A stretch of 64,000 bases of DNA from Cryobacterium sp. Y82. Lineage in GTDB: Bacteria > Actinomycetota > Actinomycetes > Actinomycetales > Microbacteriaceae. The stretch covers positions 270-64,269 of the forward strand of contig NZ_PJJJ01000035.1 in assembly GCF_002929495.1 (NCBI RefSeq). The letters run 5' to 3'. Position 1 is the first letter of the stretch. Every line of letters starts with the position of its first letter. Positions 37,704 through 47,774 of this stretch are shown in pieces. Made by a program: the position numbers and the translations under genes. A model generated the notes under the pieces. The model was not told where the DNA came from, did no database searches, and was given only the letters and a program-made list of their open reading frames with translations.

Positions 37704-38461
37704 CCGCCACTTCGCCTGACCGGCCCTTCACGGTCGTTTCGCTGCTGCCGCGCCTGCTCAATACGAATGGCGATGCCGGTAACGCCAGAGTGCTCGCGCA
37801 GCGCATTCGGTGGAGCGGCCACGACGCGCTGGTGGTCGAGGTGCATTCTCGCGCTGACCTGCCCGAACACGTGGACGCGGTGTCAATCGGTTCAGGTACG
37901 GACGCTGACCTCCTACCGGCCAGGGACGCACTGCGGACACTGGTCGAAGAACTGCGCGTCTGGTCCAACTCCGGTGTGCCCATTCTGGCCGTCGGAACTG
38001 GCTGGGAATTGCTGAGCTGGGGCATCGAGCTCGCCGATGGTTCTGTGCTGGAGGGTCTCGGGCTCGTGGCCGGCCACGCCGTACCGCGTGCTGCACGCGC
38101 AACCGATGACATCATCGTCGCGTCGAGGTACGGGCGGTTGATCGGGTTCGAGAACCATGCCCGCGACTATGTCGGCGCCGACGCCAGTCCGCTCGGGCGG
38201 GTGATCTACGGCATCGGTAACTCGGATACCCGGGCGAGCGGACCGCAGATTGAGGGGCTGACCATGGGCGAGGTGTTCTGTACCCACCTGCACGGGCCGG
38301 TGCTCGCGCGCAACCCGGCCCTGGCCGATCACCTGTTACAGGCAACTTTCACTCGATCCGGACTCGACTATGTACGCGGAGCACGGTCAATGTCCGTCGA
38401 TGAAACCGCGCGGGCGGCACGCAATCAAGTGGCCGTGCGGCTCGGACATTCAGCCGAATAG
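37700..38461 (+). CDS. GatD-like glutamine amidotransferase homologue lacking the nucleophile Cys
   Basis: A 253-residue CobB/CobQ-type class I amidotransferase. The fold is well kept: LLPRLLNTNGDAGNARVLAQR, AVSIGSGTDAD, GFENHARDYVG and the His region FCTHLHGPVLARNPALADHL. At the nucleophile elbow, where GatD has AVCGGYQLLG or AVCAG, this protein has AVGTGWELLS: Gly99 (codon GGA at 37994-37996) replaces Cys. Glutamine hydrolysis by the normal route should be impossible. It is translationally coupled to the MurT-like gene, so the two probably still form a complex. A strong terminator follows at 38501. Confidence 0.87.
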   Translation: MTATSPDRPFTVVSLLPRLLNTNGDAGNARVLAQRIRWSGHDALVVEVHSRADLPEHVDAVSIGSGTDADLLPARDALRTLVEELRVWSNSGVPILAVGTGWELLSWGIELADGSVLEGLGLVAGHAVPRAARATDDIIVASRYGRLIGFENHARDYVGADASPLGRVIYGIGNSDTRASGPQIEGLTMGEVFCTHLHGPVLARNPALADHLLQATFTRSGLDYVRGARSMSVDETARAARNQVAVRLGHSAE

Positions 38462-38500
38462 CGCCCACATAGACGAAGCACGACCCTCAACAACGAGAAA

Positions 38501-38540
38501 GCCGCGCAGGCCGCTGGCCGAAGCCAGCCGCCTGCGCGGC
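38501..38540. terminator. Bidirectional terminator after gatD-like and DUF7455 genes
   Basis: Eleven-bp stem (38501-38511 with 38530-38540), one C-C mismatch, then six more pairs (38513-38518 with 38523-38528) and a CGAA loop; ATTTGTTTTG follows on the plus strand. Confidence 0.88.
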
Positions 38541-38565
38541 ATTTGTTTTGAAGTCGCTCAGTCAG

Positions 38566-38802
38566 CTAGGAACGCTGATCTTCGAGCAGCCGGCTCGATT
38601 CGTCGTGCCAGCTTTCAGCGATGGCCGCGAGCTTCTCCTGATGCTTCCGGCCGTGGTGCGCGCAGAACAACAGTTCGCTGTTCTTCACGACGACACGAAT
38701 GTAAGCCTGGGCACCGCAAGCGTCGCAGCGGTCGGCTGCGGTGAGCTGATGGGGGGTACCCTGGTTGGCTACGGCACCATTATCGGTGGCGATCTGGGAC
38801 AT
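38566..38802 (-). CDS. Small zinc-binding protein (DUF7455-like)
   Basis: A 78-residue protein with LTAADRCDACGAQAYIRVVV, then LLFCAHHGRKHQ and a helical C-terminus. The C-x2-C and C-x1-HH ligands make a small treble-clef or zinc-ribbon-like site. This is the DUF7455 type, common next to the sigA/parE region in actinobacteria; function unknown. The ATG at 38802 is chosen over one at 38853 because a near-perfect GGAGGAGG lies just upstream. Confidence 0.85.
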   Translation of the reverse strand: MSQIATDNGAVANQGTPHQLTAADRCDACGAQAYIRVVVKNSELLFCAHHGRKHQEKLAAIAESWHDESSRLLEDQRS

Positions 38803-38971
38803 TTTCTCCTCCTCCAGATTGAATGCATGAACCCTGTTAATCAATGTAAACACGCCGAAGGAACTATGACGAGATGATTGGCCGGTATTTCGCTCACCGC
38901 GTAGACGTGTTGTGGTCAGTGGCGAGTCGCGACCAGCCGGTTCCGCGCGAAAACTTGCTAGTCGGTGCCGG

Positions 38972-38985
38972 TATTCTTAGATGTT
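38972..38985 (+). promoter_or_regulatory. -10 box for parE
   Basis: TATTCT (38972-38977), 8 nt, then GTG at 38986. No Shine-Dalgarno site is present. Confidence 0.45.
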
Positions 38986-41064
38986 GTGAACTCTGATTAC
39001 TCCGCGCGCCACCTGTCCGTCCTTGAGGGACTCGAGGCGGTGCGCAAACGCCCCGGCATGTACATCGGTTCCACCGACTCGCGCGGGTTGATGCACTGCC
39101 TGTGGGAGATCATCGACAACTCCGTCGATGAAGCCCTGGGCGGACACGGTGCCAGCATCAACATCGAGCTGCACCCAGACCACAGCGTCGAAGTACGCGA
39201 CACCGCCCGGGGAATCCCGGTCGATATCGAGCCCAAGACCGGACTGACCGGCGTTGAAGTCGTGTTTACGAAACTGCACGCCGGAGGAAAGTTCGGCAGC
39301 GGATCGTACGCGGCGTCCGGTGGTCTGCACGGAGTGGGAGCATCCGTCGTCAATGCTCTCTCCGAACGTCTGGATGTCGAAGTCGACCGCGACGGCAAGA
39401 CCTGGGCCATGTCGTTTCACCGGGGCGAACCGGGCCTGTTTGCCGACGCGGAGCAAAAGAGCCCCGATGCCCCGTTCACTCCGTTTGAGAACCAGAGCGA
39501 GCTGCGGGTGATCGGAAAGGTCAAGCGCGGCGTCACGGGAACCCGCATCCGCTATTGGGCCGACCGTCAGATCTTCACCAAGGGCGCCACGTTCCAGACC
39601 GACGAGGTACTGGGTCGCGCCCGTCAGACCGCATTCCTCGTGCCCGGCCTCGCGATCGAGGTTGCCGACCGGCGCACCGATGTGCCCGTGATCAGCCTGT
39701 TCCAGTTCGACGGTGGCATCTCCGAATTCGTCGAGCACCTCGCTACGGATGCCCCAATCACCGACACCTGGCGACTGACCGGCAGCGGTACCTTCAGCGA
39801 AACCGTGCCAGTGCTCACCGACAAAGGTGCCATGGTGCCCACCGAACTCGTTCGCGACTGCCAGGTGGATATCGCCCTGCGCTGGGGGACCGGCTACGAC
39901 ACGATCGTGCAAAGTTTCGTCAACATTATTGCCACGCCTAAGGGTGGAACCCACCAGGCCGGCTTCGATGCCGGTCTGCTTAAATTTCTTCGCGGTCAGG
40001 TCGAACTGAACGCCCGACGACTGAAGGTCGGCAGCGACAAGCTCGACAAGGACGACGTGATGGCCGGCCTCACCGCCGTACTCACGGTGCGTTTGCCTGA
40101 ACCGCAGTTCGAGGGGCAGACGAAGGAAGTGCTCGGTACGCCAGCGGTTCGGGCAATCGTCGCCAACGTGGTCGCCAAGACCATGGCTGAGCGCTATGCC
40201 TCGCCGAAGCGCGACGACAAGACCCAGTCAGCGTTGCTCCTCGACAAGATCGTCGCCGAGATGAAGTCGCGCATCTCCGCCAGGGCACACAAAGAGACCC
40301 AGCGGCGCAAGAACGCCCTCGAGAGTTCTTCCCTGCCGGCAAAGCTGGTGGACTGCCGCAGCAACGACGTATCGACGAGTGAGCTCTTTATCGTTGAAGG
40401 GGACTCAGCCCTCGGCACCGCCAAGCTGGCTCGCGACAGCGAGCATCAGGCGCTTTTGCCGATTCGGGGCAAGATCCTGAACGTGCAGAAAGCGTCGGTT
40501 GCCGACATGCTCTCCAACACGGAGTGTGCCTCGATCATTCAGGTAATCGGCGCCGGTTCCGGGCGCAGCTTCGACCTATCGGCTGCGCGCTACGGCAAGG
40601 TCATTATCATGAGCGACGCCGACGTCGACGGCGCCCATATTCGTACCCTGCTTCTCACGCTGTTTTTCCGCTATATGCGTCCGATGATCACCGAGGGCCG
40701 CGTGTTTGCCGCCGTACCGCCGTTACACCGAGTCGTCGTGATGAACCCGGGAAGCAAGCCCAACGAAACCATCTACACCTACTCGGAGATCGAACTGCAC
40801 GGGGTCCTCAGCGCGCTCGAGAAGAAGAACCAGCGTTATCAAGATCCAATCCAGCGCTACAAGGGCCTTGGGGAAATGGATGCCGACCAGCTCGCCACCA
40901 CGACCATGGAACGCGCCCACCGCACGCTGCGGCGGGTGCGCGTCGCCGATGCCGAGTCCGCCGGCAAAGTGTTCGAGCTACTGATGGGCAACGACGTTGC
41001 CCCGCGTAAAGAGTTCATTATCGACAGTTCCGACAAACTCTCACGGGACCGCATCGACGTCTAA
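38986..41064 (+). CDS. parE: Type IIA topoisomerase subunit B (ParE-like)
   Basis: A 692-residue GHKL ATPase/TOPRIM subunit. The ATP site begins WEIIDNSVDEAL and continues with GGLHGVGASVVNAL; the TOPRIM domain has EGDSALGTAK and PIRGKILNVQKA, and DADVDGAHI holds the metal-binding acids. With the A subunit on the facing strand it should be topoisomerase IV or a second gyrase, separating linked daughter chromosomes; I cannot tell decatenase from gyrase by eye. GTG at 38986 gives the NSDYSARHLSVLEGLEAVRKRPG start; a GTG at 38965 is the alternative. Confidence 0.93.
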   Translation: MNSDYSARHLSVLEGLEAVRKRPGMYIGSTDSRGLMHCLWEIIDNSVDEALGGHGASINIELHPDHSVEVRDTARGIPVDIEPKTGLTGVEVVFTKLHAGGKFGSGSYAASGGLHGVGASVVNALSERLDVEVDRDGKTWAMSFHRGEPGLFADAEQKSPDAPFTPFENQSELRVIGKVKRGVTGTRIRYWADRQIFTKGATFQTDEVLGRARQTAFLVPGLAIEVADRRTDVPVISLFQFDGGISEFVEHLATDAPITDTWRLTGSGTFSETVPVLTDKGAMVPTELVRDCQVDIALRWGTGYDTIVQSFVNIIATPKGGTHQAGFDAGLLKFLRGQVELNARRLKVGSDKLDKDDVMAGLTAVLTVRLPEPQFEGQTKEVLGTPAVRAIVANVVAKTMAERYASPKRDDKTQSALLLDKIVAEMKSRISARAHKETQRRKNALESSSLPAKLVDCRSNDVSTSELFIVEGDSALGTAKLARDSEHQALLPIRGKILNVQKASVADMLSNTECASIIQVIGAGSGRSFDLSAARYGKVIIMSDADVDGAHIRTLLLTLFFRYMRPMITEGRVFAAVPPLHRVVVMNPGSKPNETIYTYSEIELHGVLSALEKKNQRYQDPIQRYKGLGEMDADQLATTTMERAHRTLRRVRVADAESAGKVFELLMGNDVAPRKEFIIDSSDKLSRDRIDV

Positions 41065-41089
41065 CCAGTCGCTATCGCCCCGACATCGG

Positions 41090-43579
41090 CTAGATCTCGG
41101 CGCCGATCGCTCCAATCATGGCGTCGAGCATTACTCCGGAGGCGTCGCGGCGGGAGCCGGAATCCGGCAGGGTGCGCGGAGTTCCGTCCGGGGCAACGGC
41201 GCGGGCAGGGGAGCGGCCGACCCAGGCCACCGCGAGGGTATCTTCACCCTTCAGGAAGCGTTGGGCGCGCACGCCGCCGGTGGCGCGTCCCTTGGCCGGA
41301 TATTCCGAGAAATCGCTCTGCTTCGCGCTGCCGGGGTCGGTGCCTGGCAACGTTTGACTGCTCGATGCCACTGTGGCCACGACAGCCGTGGTGACGTCGT
41401 CGGTCGACAGGCTGGAAAAGAACACGACGTTTTCGCCCGGCGTCAGTTTGATGCCGGCCATCCCTCCGGCCGCTCGGCCCTGGGGGCGCACACCCGACGC
41501 GGTGAACCGCAGCAGCTGCGCATCCGACGTGATGAAAACGAGGTCGTCGTCCTCGGCGCCCTGCACGGCACCGACCACCTCGTCCTTCGGCTTGAGTGCG
41601 ATGATCTCGAAGTCGGGTTTGTTGGCCCAGTCACCGGGAGTGACCCGCTTAACGACGCCTTGCCGCGTGGCAAGCGCGATTGCCCGATCAGAGTCGAGCG
41701 AGACAACGGCCAGCACGCGTTCCTTTTTGTCGGGCAGCACGAGGTACTCGCTGATCCGCACGCCAGCCGCCAACTGGATGGACGTGGGCGGCATCACCGG
41801 AAGGTCGACGGGGGAGAAGCGGATGAGCCGGCCCCGGTTGGTCACGGCGCCTACCTCCGTGCGGCTCGTTGTGTCGAGCGTCGACAGCACAGCATCGTGC
41901 TTACTGCGGCGCTGTGGCGGCTGGATCCGAGGAGGCACGGCGTCGTCGACCGCGACCAGATCCACACGGGCAATGCGCCCGGTCACGCTCAGAAAGACCC
42001 GGGTGGGAATGTCCTGCACCTCGAGGACTGCGGCTTGGCGTTTGGCGGCGGCGGCCGACAGCCCGGCGATGCTCGGCTTGGCCTCGGTCAGCACCGTGCG
42101 GCGCGGAGTACCGAACTTTTCGGCCACAGCACCGAGCTCTTGCGAAACGAGCGTGCGAATGGCCGCTTTCGACGACAGCAACTTCTGAAGTTTCGCGATC
42201 TCCGCGAGCAACTGGTCGCGTTCAGTTTCGAGTTCAATGCGAGAAAACTTAGTCAAGCGCCGCAAGCGCAGTTCGAGAATGTACTCAGCCTGGATCTGGC
42301 TGAGGTCGAACACATCGATCAGCTTGGCACGAGCCTGTTCGGTGTCGTCGCTGGCACGAATGACTTGGATGACCTCGTCAATGTCGAGGATCGCGACGAG
42401 CAGACCGAGCACGAGGTGCAGGCGTTCCTTTCGACGGGCCAGCCGGTACGCAGAGCGCCTGGTGACAACCTCGATGCGGTGGTTCACATAAACGTGCAGC
42501 AGTTCGAGCAACCCCAGGGTTTGCGGGGCGCCACTGACCAGGGCCACAGCGTTGATGTTGAAGGAATCTTCCAGCGGCGTGTACCGATAGAGCTGCTCGA
42601 GCACGGCGTCGGGGCTGAAGCCGGTCTTGATTCCAATGACCAGCCGCAGTCCCTTCATCCGGTCGGTGAGGTCGGTGACGTCCGAGATACCGCTGAGCTT
42701 CTTGGAGTTGACGCCGTCCTTGATCTTTTCGATCACTTTTTCCGGGCCGACCAGATAGGGGAGTTCGGTCACGACGAGTCCGGTCTTGCGGGCGCTGATC
42801 GCCTCGATTGAGACCCGGGCGCGGGTCTTGAAGCTGCCGCGGCCGGTGCTGTAGGCATCTCTGATCCCAAGTAGGCCAACAATCGTTCCGCCGGTGGGCA
42901 GGTCGGGCCCTGGCACGAATTCCATAACGTCGTCGAGGGTCGCGTTCGGGTGGGCCAGTAGGTGCCGGGCTGCCCCGACGACCTCGATCAGGTTGTGTGG
43001 GGCCATATTGGTTGCCATGCCGACGGCGATGCCGCTGGTGCCATTGACGAGCAGGTTGGGGTAAGCGGCCGGCAACACGTCGGGCTGGGTCAGCTGGTTG
43101 TCGTAGTTGGGCACGAAATCCACGACGTCCTCGTCGAGATTCTCGGTCATGGCCAGCGCCGGAGCAGCCAGTCGGGCTTCGGTGTAGCGCGGTGCGGCCG
43201 GTCCGTCGTCGAGAGAACCGAAGTTGCCGTGCCCGTCGATGAGCGGCACGCGCAGGGAAAATGACTGGGCCATGCGCACGAGGGCGTCGTAGATGGCAGT
43301 GTCGCCGTGCGGGTGGAGCTTGCCCATCACCTCACCGACGACGCGGGCACTCTTGACGTGACCCCTGTCGGGGCGCAGTCCCATTTCGCTCATCTGGTAC
43401 AGGATGCGTCTCTGCACCGGTTTTAGGCCATCCCTGGCGTCGGGCAGGGCCCGGGAGTAGATCACCGAATAGGCGTACTCGAGGAAGGATCCCTGCATCT
43501 CCGCCGACACATCGACGTCTTCGATGCGTTCGGTGCTGGCTGTGCTGGCGGCTGGTGGGGTGCTGTCTGAGCGGCTCAT
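41090..43579 (-). CDS. parC: Type IIA topoisomerase subunit A (ParC-like)
   Basis: An 829-residue DNA-cleaving subunit. The breakage-reunion domain has [24 protein letters not shown], and the active tyrosine is in [10 protein letters not shown] coiled coil and a C-terminal beta-pinwheel follow; I do not see a clear GyrA box (QRRGGRG), which favours ParC over GyrA. ATG at 43579 is chosen to give the usual short polar N-terminus. The gene ends 25 bp from the parE stop, in convergent orientation, instead of forming an operon with it. Confidence 0.92.
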   Translation of the reverse strand: MSRSDSTPPAASTASTERIEDVDVSAEMQGSFLEYAYSVIYSRALPDARDGLKPVQRRILYQMSEMGLRPDRGHVKSARVVGEVMGKLHPHGDTAIYDALVRMAQSFSLRVPLIDGHGNFGSLDDGPAAPRYTEARLAAPALAMTENLDEDVVDFVPNYDNQLTQPDVLPAAYPNLLVNGTSGIAVGMATNMAPHNLIEVVGAARHLLAHPNATLDDVMEFVPGPDLPTGGTIVGLLGIRDAYSTGRGSFKTRARVSIEAISARKTGLVVTELPYLVGPEKVIEKIKDGVNSKKLSGISDVTDLTDRMKGLRLVIGIKTGFSPDAVLEQLYRYTPLEDSFNINAVALVSGAPQTLGLLELLHVYVNHRIEVVTRRSAYRLARRKERLHLVLGLLVAILDIDEVIQVIRASDDTEQARAKLIDVFDLSQIQAEYILELRLRRLTKFSRIELETERDQLLAEIAKLQKLLSSKAAIRTLVSQELGAVAEKFGTPRRTVLTEAKPSIAGLSAAAAKRQAAVLEVQDIPTRVFLSVTGRIARVDLVAVDDAVPPRIQPPQRRSKHDAVLSTLDTTSRTEVGAVTNRGRLIRFSPVDLPVMPPTSIQLAAGVRISEYLVLPDKKERVLAVVSLDSDRAIALATRQGVVKRVTPGDWANKPDFEIIALKPKDEVVGAVQGAEDDDLVFITSDAQLLRFTASGVRPQGRAAGGMAGIKLTPGENVVFFSSLSTDDVTTAVVATVASSSQTLPGTDPGSAKQSDFSEYPAKGRATGGVRAQRFLKGEDTLAVAWVGRSPARAVAPDGTPRTLPDSGSRRDASGVMLDAMIGAIGAEI

Positions 43580-43702
43580 TGAAAAATTCTGCTTCAAGCG
43601 TGCGGCGGAAACCGATTGAACCGGCGACCTCTGCACTATGTAGGAAGCGCTCTCGGGAGCGCTGGAGGGCCCGGGTTCATCCCTGTGAAAGAATGAGACC
43701 CG

Positions 43703-44848
43703 ATGCCCACCATGCTACCGGCCCGCCAATTCAGTGCCCTGCGCCTTGCCGATGTTCTCGCCAGTTCCCTCAGTGCTGTTTGCGCCCGGCCGAACGCGCT
43801 GGACTTGCCCCCGGTGCGCAAGGCAGTCGTGATTCTGGCGGATGGGCTCGGCGTCAGCTCTCTTCGAGCACGCGCCGGGCACGCCCGATTCCTGTCGTCC
43901 CGGCTCAACAAGTCGAGCATCATCGATGGTGTCTTCCCTGCCACAACGGCCGCGGGAATTGCGTCGCTCACCACCGGCGTGGAACCGGGCCAGCACGGTC
44001 TGGTCGGCTATCAGGTTCTCGACCAGGCCAACGACCGCGTGGTCAACCAACTCACCGGTTGGGACGACGGTATGCAGCCAGCCACCTGGCAGCGGGCCCG
44101 CACCGTCTTCGACCGTGCTGCCGACGAGCACGTGCCGAGCTTCGCCATCGGCCCTAGGCGGTTTGTGGACTCCGGCTTCACCCAGGCGGTGCTGCGCGGC
44201 GCCCAGTACGTTCCTGCCGAGAAGGTGGCCGATCGATTCGCGGCCGCGCGCAACATCCTGAACGACAACCCGACCGCGCTGATCTACCTGTACGTGGCCG
44301 AACTCGACGTCGCAGCGCACGCTCTCGGTTGGGAGTCCGACCGGTGGCTGGCCCAGCTGGAAAACCTCGATTCCGAAGTGACCCGCTTTGCGGCGACGCT
44401 GCGCTCCGACGAGGGCCTGTTGCTCACCGCCGATCACGGTGTGATCGACGTACCGAACACACGACATGTACTCTTCGACACCGAACCCGCCCTCGTGTCC
44501 GGTGTGCGTCACGTGGCGGGGGACCCGCGCTGCGTACAGCTCTACCTCGATCCGCTGCAGTCCGCGGTGACCGCTGATACGCTGGCGGATGCCTGGCGCG
44601 CGTCCCAGGGGGACCGCGCCTGGGTCTATACCCGCGCTGAAGCCGTCTCGGCAGGCTTGTACGGACGCGTTGCCGCCGGGGTACTCCCGCGGATCGGCGA
44701 TGTACTCGTCGCCGCCCGCAAGTCGATCGCCTACTACGACTCCCGTCCGACCGACCAGAGAGCCCGCAGAATGATCGGGCAGCACGGCTCCCTCACCGAT
44801 GAGGAAGTGCGTGTGCCGCTGATCCGCGCGGGCGCCTTCGCGCGATAA
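43703..44848 (+). CDS. Alkaline-phosphatase-superfamily phosphodiesterase
   Basis: A 381-residue protein of the type I phosphodiesterase/nucleotide pyrophosphatase group. Metal-site pieces are visible in order: ILADGLG (Asp), [15 protein letters not shown] (nucleophile Thr), [12 protein letters not shown] (Asp and His) and LTADHGV (Asp-His). It should hydrolyse phosphodiester or phosphomonoester bonds; the natural substrate is unknown. No signal peptide is visible, so it is probably cytosolic. It diverges from parC with a 123-bp gap and is convergent with the DUF3043 gene. Confidence 0.87.
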   Translation: MPTMLPARQFSALRLADVLASSLSAVCARPNALDLPPVRKAVVILADGLGVSSLRARAGHARFLSSRLNKSSIIDGVFPATTAAGIASLTTGVEPGQHGLVGYQVLDQANDRVVNQLTGWDDGMQPATWQRARTVFDRAADEHVPSFAIGPRRFVDSGFTQAVLRGAQYVPAEKVADRFAAARNILNDNPTALIYLYVAELDVAAHALGWESDRWLAQLENLDSEVTRFAATLRSDEGLLLTADHGVIDVPNTRHVLFDTEPALVSGVRHVAGDPRCVQLYLDPLQSAVTADTLADAWRASQGDRAWVYTRAEAVSAGLYGRVAAGVLPRIGDVLVAARKSIAYYDSRPTDQRARRMIGQHGSLTDEEVRVPLIRAGAFAR

Positions 44849-44881
44849 CTCGCCCACGCTGCGCGCTGGGAACCCGGCTGG

Positions 44882-45475
44882 TTAGACCGGGTACTGGCGG
44901 CGCTTGACCTGCGGCTTGGGCAGACGCATCGGCCGCAGCTGCAGCGCACGCATGGCTGCATACCAGCGAATGCGTTCGGCTTTGTCGGCTCCAAACTTGG
45001 CCTCAATCTTCTTGGTGAGAACGAAGCCGAGAACGACGCAGTCGATGACCGCGAGAATGAAAAACGCCCAGAGCGCAATCAGGGACACGCTGGCAAGGCT
45101 GGGAACCGTCGTGAGAAGGATAGCCAGGAACATTACCGGAATCATCAGCTCGCCGACGTTGAACCGTGCATCCACGTAGTCCCGGGCATAGCGCTTTTGC
45201 AGGCCGCGTTCGCGCAGCGGCAGGTATTTGTCGATGCCGGCGGCCATGCCGACCCTGGCCACGTCACGCGCAGCGGTCGACTTGGCGCGTGCCTGCTTAG
45301 CGGCCAGCTTGCGGTCATCGGGAACCAACGGGCGTTTGTTGGCCGCTTCCTGCTTCTTCCGGGTGGGGGTCGCCTGACCCTTACCCGGGTTAGGCGTGAC
45401 ACCGAGGCGCGCTGCGGTCTCGTGGGAACTTTCAATCGACGGCTGGGCGTCGGGGTTTACGGGAGGCTTAGCCAC
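44882..45475 (-). CDS. DUF3043 family membrane protein
   Basis: A 197-residue protein: a long basic N-terminus with RKKQEAANKRPLVPDDRKLA, then RARDYVDARFNVGE-like ARDYVDARFNVGELMIP, two membrane segments (about residues 122-140 and 143-163), and a basic tail. This is the DUF3043 pattern of actinobacteria; function unknown. GTG at 45475 is preferred over the ATG at 45490 because AAGGA lies 6 nt before it. It diverges from the M20 gene with a 38-bp gap. Confidence 0.87.
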   Translation of the reverse strand: MAKPPVNPDAQPSIESSHETAARLGVTPNPGKGQATPTRKKQEAANKRPLVPDDRKLAAKQARAKSTAARDVARVGMAAGIDKYLPLRERGLQKRYARDYVDARFNVGELMIPVMFLAILLTTVPSLASVSLIALWAFFILAVIDCVVLGFVLTKKIEAKFGADKAERIRWYAAMRALQLRPMRLPKPQVKRRQYPV

Positions 45476-45500
45476 ATCAAATCCTTGCAATTGGGTGCCT

Positions 45501-45513
45501 TAAGATTACCGGT
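45501..45513 (+). promoter_or_regulatory. -10 box for leaderless M20 peptidase gene
   Basis: TAAGAT (45501-45506), 7 nt, then ATG at 45514. Confidence 0.5.
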
Positions 45514-46989
45514 ATGACTGGTAACCCACAGACAAATTCTCATTCCAACGGCCTGGCGCCCGATTCGGCGACCGATTCGAGTGCCACTTCACAGACACGG
45601 GCTGCGCTCCGCGACGCCGTCGAATTGGGCCTTCCCACCACGATTGCTGACCTGTGCGCGCTGGTGCGCATTCCTTCTGTGTCATGGGCAGCGTTCGATC
45701 GTGCGCAGGTCGCGGCCAGCGCCGATGCCGTAGCCGCACTGGTGCGGGGCCTCGACGTGTTCGAGTCGGTCGAGATCGTGCAGGCCGGCATTGGGCCGAC
45801 CGGAACTGGCGGCGGCACCGAATTGGGCCAGCCCGCGATCCTCGCCTCGCGTTCGGCCCGTAACGGCCGCCCGACCGTCTTGCTGTATGCCCACCACGAC
45901 GTACAACCCCCCGGCAAGGACGAGGACTGGGAATCCGACCCGTTCACGCCGACCGTGCGCGGCGATCGACTCTACGGCCGCGGCGCTGCCGACGACAAGG
46001 CAGGCGTCATGGCCCACGTCGCGTCTATCCGCGCTCTCGTCGCGGCCGTCGGTCCCGACTTCGATCTGGGGATCGCACTGTTTATCGAGGGCGAGGAAGA
46101 ATTCGGCAGCCGCTCCTTCGCTACCTTCCTCGACGAGAACCGCGAGGCCCTGCGCGGCGACGTGATCGTCGTGGCTGATTCGAACAACTGGGACATCAAC
46201 ACGCCCGCCATCACCACGGCCCTTCGCGGTAATGTCACTCTACGGTTGACGGTGCGCACCCTCGCGCATGCCTCACACTCTGGCATGTTCGGCGGAGCAG
46301 TCCCCGATGCCATGCTCGCCACCATCAAGCTGCTCTCGACCCTCTATAACGAAGACGGTTCGGTGGCCGTCGCCGGCCTGACCAGCATCGACGTTCCCAC
46401 CCCGGACTATTCTGACGAGCAATTGCGCGCAGAAACGGGCCTGTTGCCCGGCGTCAGCCCGATCGGCCACGGCTCTATCCTGAGCCGAATCTGGTCGCAG
46501 CCAGCTCTCACCGTGACGGGAATCGACGCACCCACCGTCGATAACGCCTCCAATACACTCACCCCGGCGGTGACGGTTCGGCTCAGCACGCGGATCGCCC
46601 CCGGCCAGTCCGCCGTAGAGGCCGCAACGGAAATCGAAACGCACCTTCAGGAGAACGCGCCATTCGGCGCGATTATTGAGATCGACGATGTGGATACCGG
46701 TGAGCCCTTCCTCGTCGATACCAGTGGATGGGCCGTGACCGAGGCTCGTTCCGCCATGACAGATGCCTGGGGCGTTCCACCGGTCGACATCGGCGTAGGT
46801 GGTTCGATCCCGTTCATCGCCGATCTGGTACGGGTCTTTCCGGCTGCCCAGATTCTCGTGACCGGAGTCGAAGACCCGGATTCGAGGGCCCACAGCCCAA
46901 ATGAGTCCCTGCACCTCGGCGTCTTCAAACGCGCCGTGCTCAGCGAGGCCTTCCTCTTGGGGAGCCTGAACGCACGCACCGGGCAGTGA
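45514..46989 (+). CDS. M20 family dipeptidase
   Basis: A 491-residue metallopeptidase of the M20 family (carnosinase/dipeptidase branch). Zinc ligands and catalytic acids are visible: YAHHDVQPPG (His and Asp), RGAADDKAG (bridging Asp), IEGEEEFGS (catalytic and ligand Glu), VVADSNNWD (Asp), and HSPNESLHLG (last His). The dimerisation domain lies between HSGMFGG and the last segment. It should split dipeptides or acylated amino acids in the cytosol. No ribosome site; a -10 box lies 7 nt before the ATG. Confidence 0.92.
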   Translation: MTGNPQTNSHSNGLAPDSATDSSATSQTRAALRDAVELGLPTTIADLCALVRIPSVSWAAFDRAQVAASADAVAALVRGLDVFESVEIVQAGIGPTGTGGGTELGQPAILASRSARNGRPTVLLYAHHDVQPPGKDEDWESDPFTPTVRGDRLYGRGAADDKAGVMAHVASIRALVAAVGPDFDLGIALFIEGEEEFGSRSFATFLDENREALRGDVIVVADSNNWDINTPAITTALRGNVTLRLTVRTLAHASHSGMFGGAVPDAMLATIKLLSTLYNEDGSVAVAGLTSIDVPTPDYSDEQLRAETGLLPGVSPIGHGSILSRIWSQPALTVTGIDAPTVDNASNTLTPAVTVRLSTRIAPGQSAVEAATEIETHLQENAPFGAIIEIDDVDTGEPFLVDTSGWAVTEARSAMTDAWGVPPVDIGVGGSIPFIADLVRVFPAAQILVTGVEDPDSRAHSPNESLHLGVFKRAVLSEAFLLGSLNARTGQ

Positions 46990-47136
46990 GCGGACACCGT
47001 ATCAGCGGCCGACGATCAAAGAAATCGTGACAGCGTGGGAATGCACCCGTCGAATTTATGGTTGTCGGGGGTAGGCTTAATGACATCGCAATCTATGAGA
47101 TCGCACTGTGCGTGACTGCGTGAACCGAGGAGAAGC

Positions 47137-47523
47137 ATGACCGACACCATGACCGAAACCGTCAGCACTGCTGACACCGCCCACGTCCCTGCCGCTGCGC
47201 ATGGCGTCGGACTCACCGACACGGCCGCGCTCAAGGTACGCAGCCTGTTGACTCAGGAAGGGCGCGAAGACCTGCGCCTGCGCGTCGCCGTCCAGCCCGG
47301 GGGTTGCTCCGGCCTGATCTACCAGCTCTACTTCGACGAACGCGTGCTCGATGGCGATGCCCTCGTTGATTTCGATGGGGTCGAGGTCGTTGTCGACAAA
47401 ATGAGTGTTCCCTATCTCGATGGCGCCTCAATCAACTTCGAAGACACGATCGAGAAGCAGGGCTTCACCATTGACAATCCCAACGCTGGCGGCAGCTGCG
47501 CCTGTGGTGACTCTTTCCACTAA
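47137..47523 (+). CDS. erpA: Iron-sulfur cluster insertion protein, ErpA/HesB family
   Basis: A 128-residue A-type carrier. The three cluster cysteines are intact: PGGCSGLIYQLYF (first), and GGSCACGDSFH (second and third, C-x-C). The N-terminal 28 residues are non-conserved. It delivers iron-sulfur clusters to client enzymes; LipA and the Rieske protein in this window are plausible clients but that is inference. ATG at 47137 follows GAGGAGAAGC. A textbook terminator follows at 47562, so the gene stands alone, upstream of the ctaCDF operon. Confidence 0.94.
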   Translation: MTDTMTETVSTADTAHVPAAAHGVGLTDTAALKVRSLLTQEGREDLRLRVAVQPGGCSGLIYQLYFDERVLDGDALVDFDGVEVVVDKMSVPYLDGASINFEDTIEKQGFTIDNPNAGGSCACGDSFH

Positions 47524-47561
47524 TAGTCGGCGCTCCAGCGCGCGTTTGTCCAGTAACTATT

Positions 47562-47600
47562 GCGGGGACATCATCACTTCGATGATGTCCCCGCTTTTTT
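47562..47600 (+). terminator. Rho-independent terminator of erpA
   Basis: Perfect 14-bp stem (47562-47575 with 47581-47594), 5-nt loop, followed by six T. The remaining bases to 47774 hold the ctaC promoter region, in which I see no clear consensus. Confidence 0.95.
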
Positions 47601-47774
47601 CAGCCCAGAATGTACCGGATTCGCCCAAAATGACACCATCACGACAGTGCCAAGTGCACAAATCGTGTGCGACCCGGCCCGGAGTGCACTTCGTATGCGC
47701 TCTCGCGGAGTAGGCTAGGAATCGATCAAAACGCTTCCTGAGAAGCGTCCTCGAATCTCCCGAAAGGTCCCCCG

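Noticed and set aside
40997-42811. Open plus-strand frame of about 600 codons
   Set aside because: It is antisense to parC, whose motifs are intact. Long antisense frames are common in high-GC DNA, and the translation has no domain.
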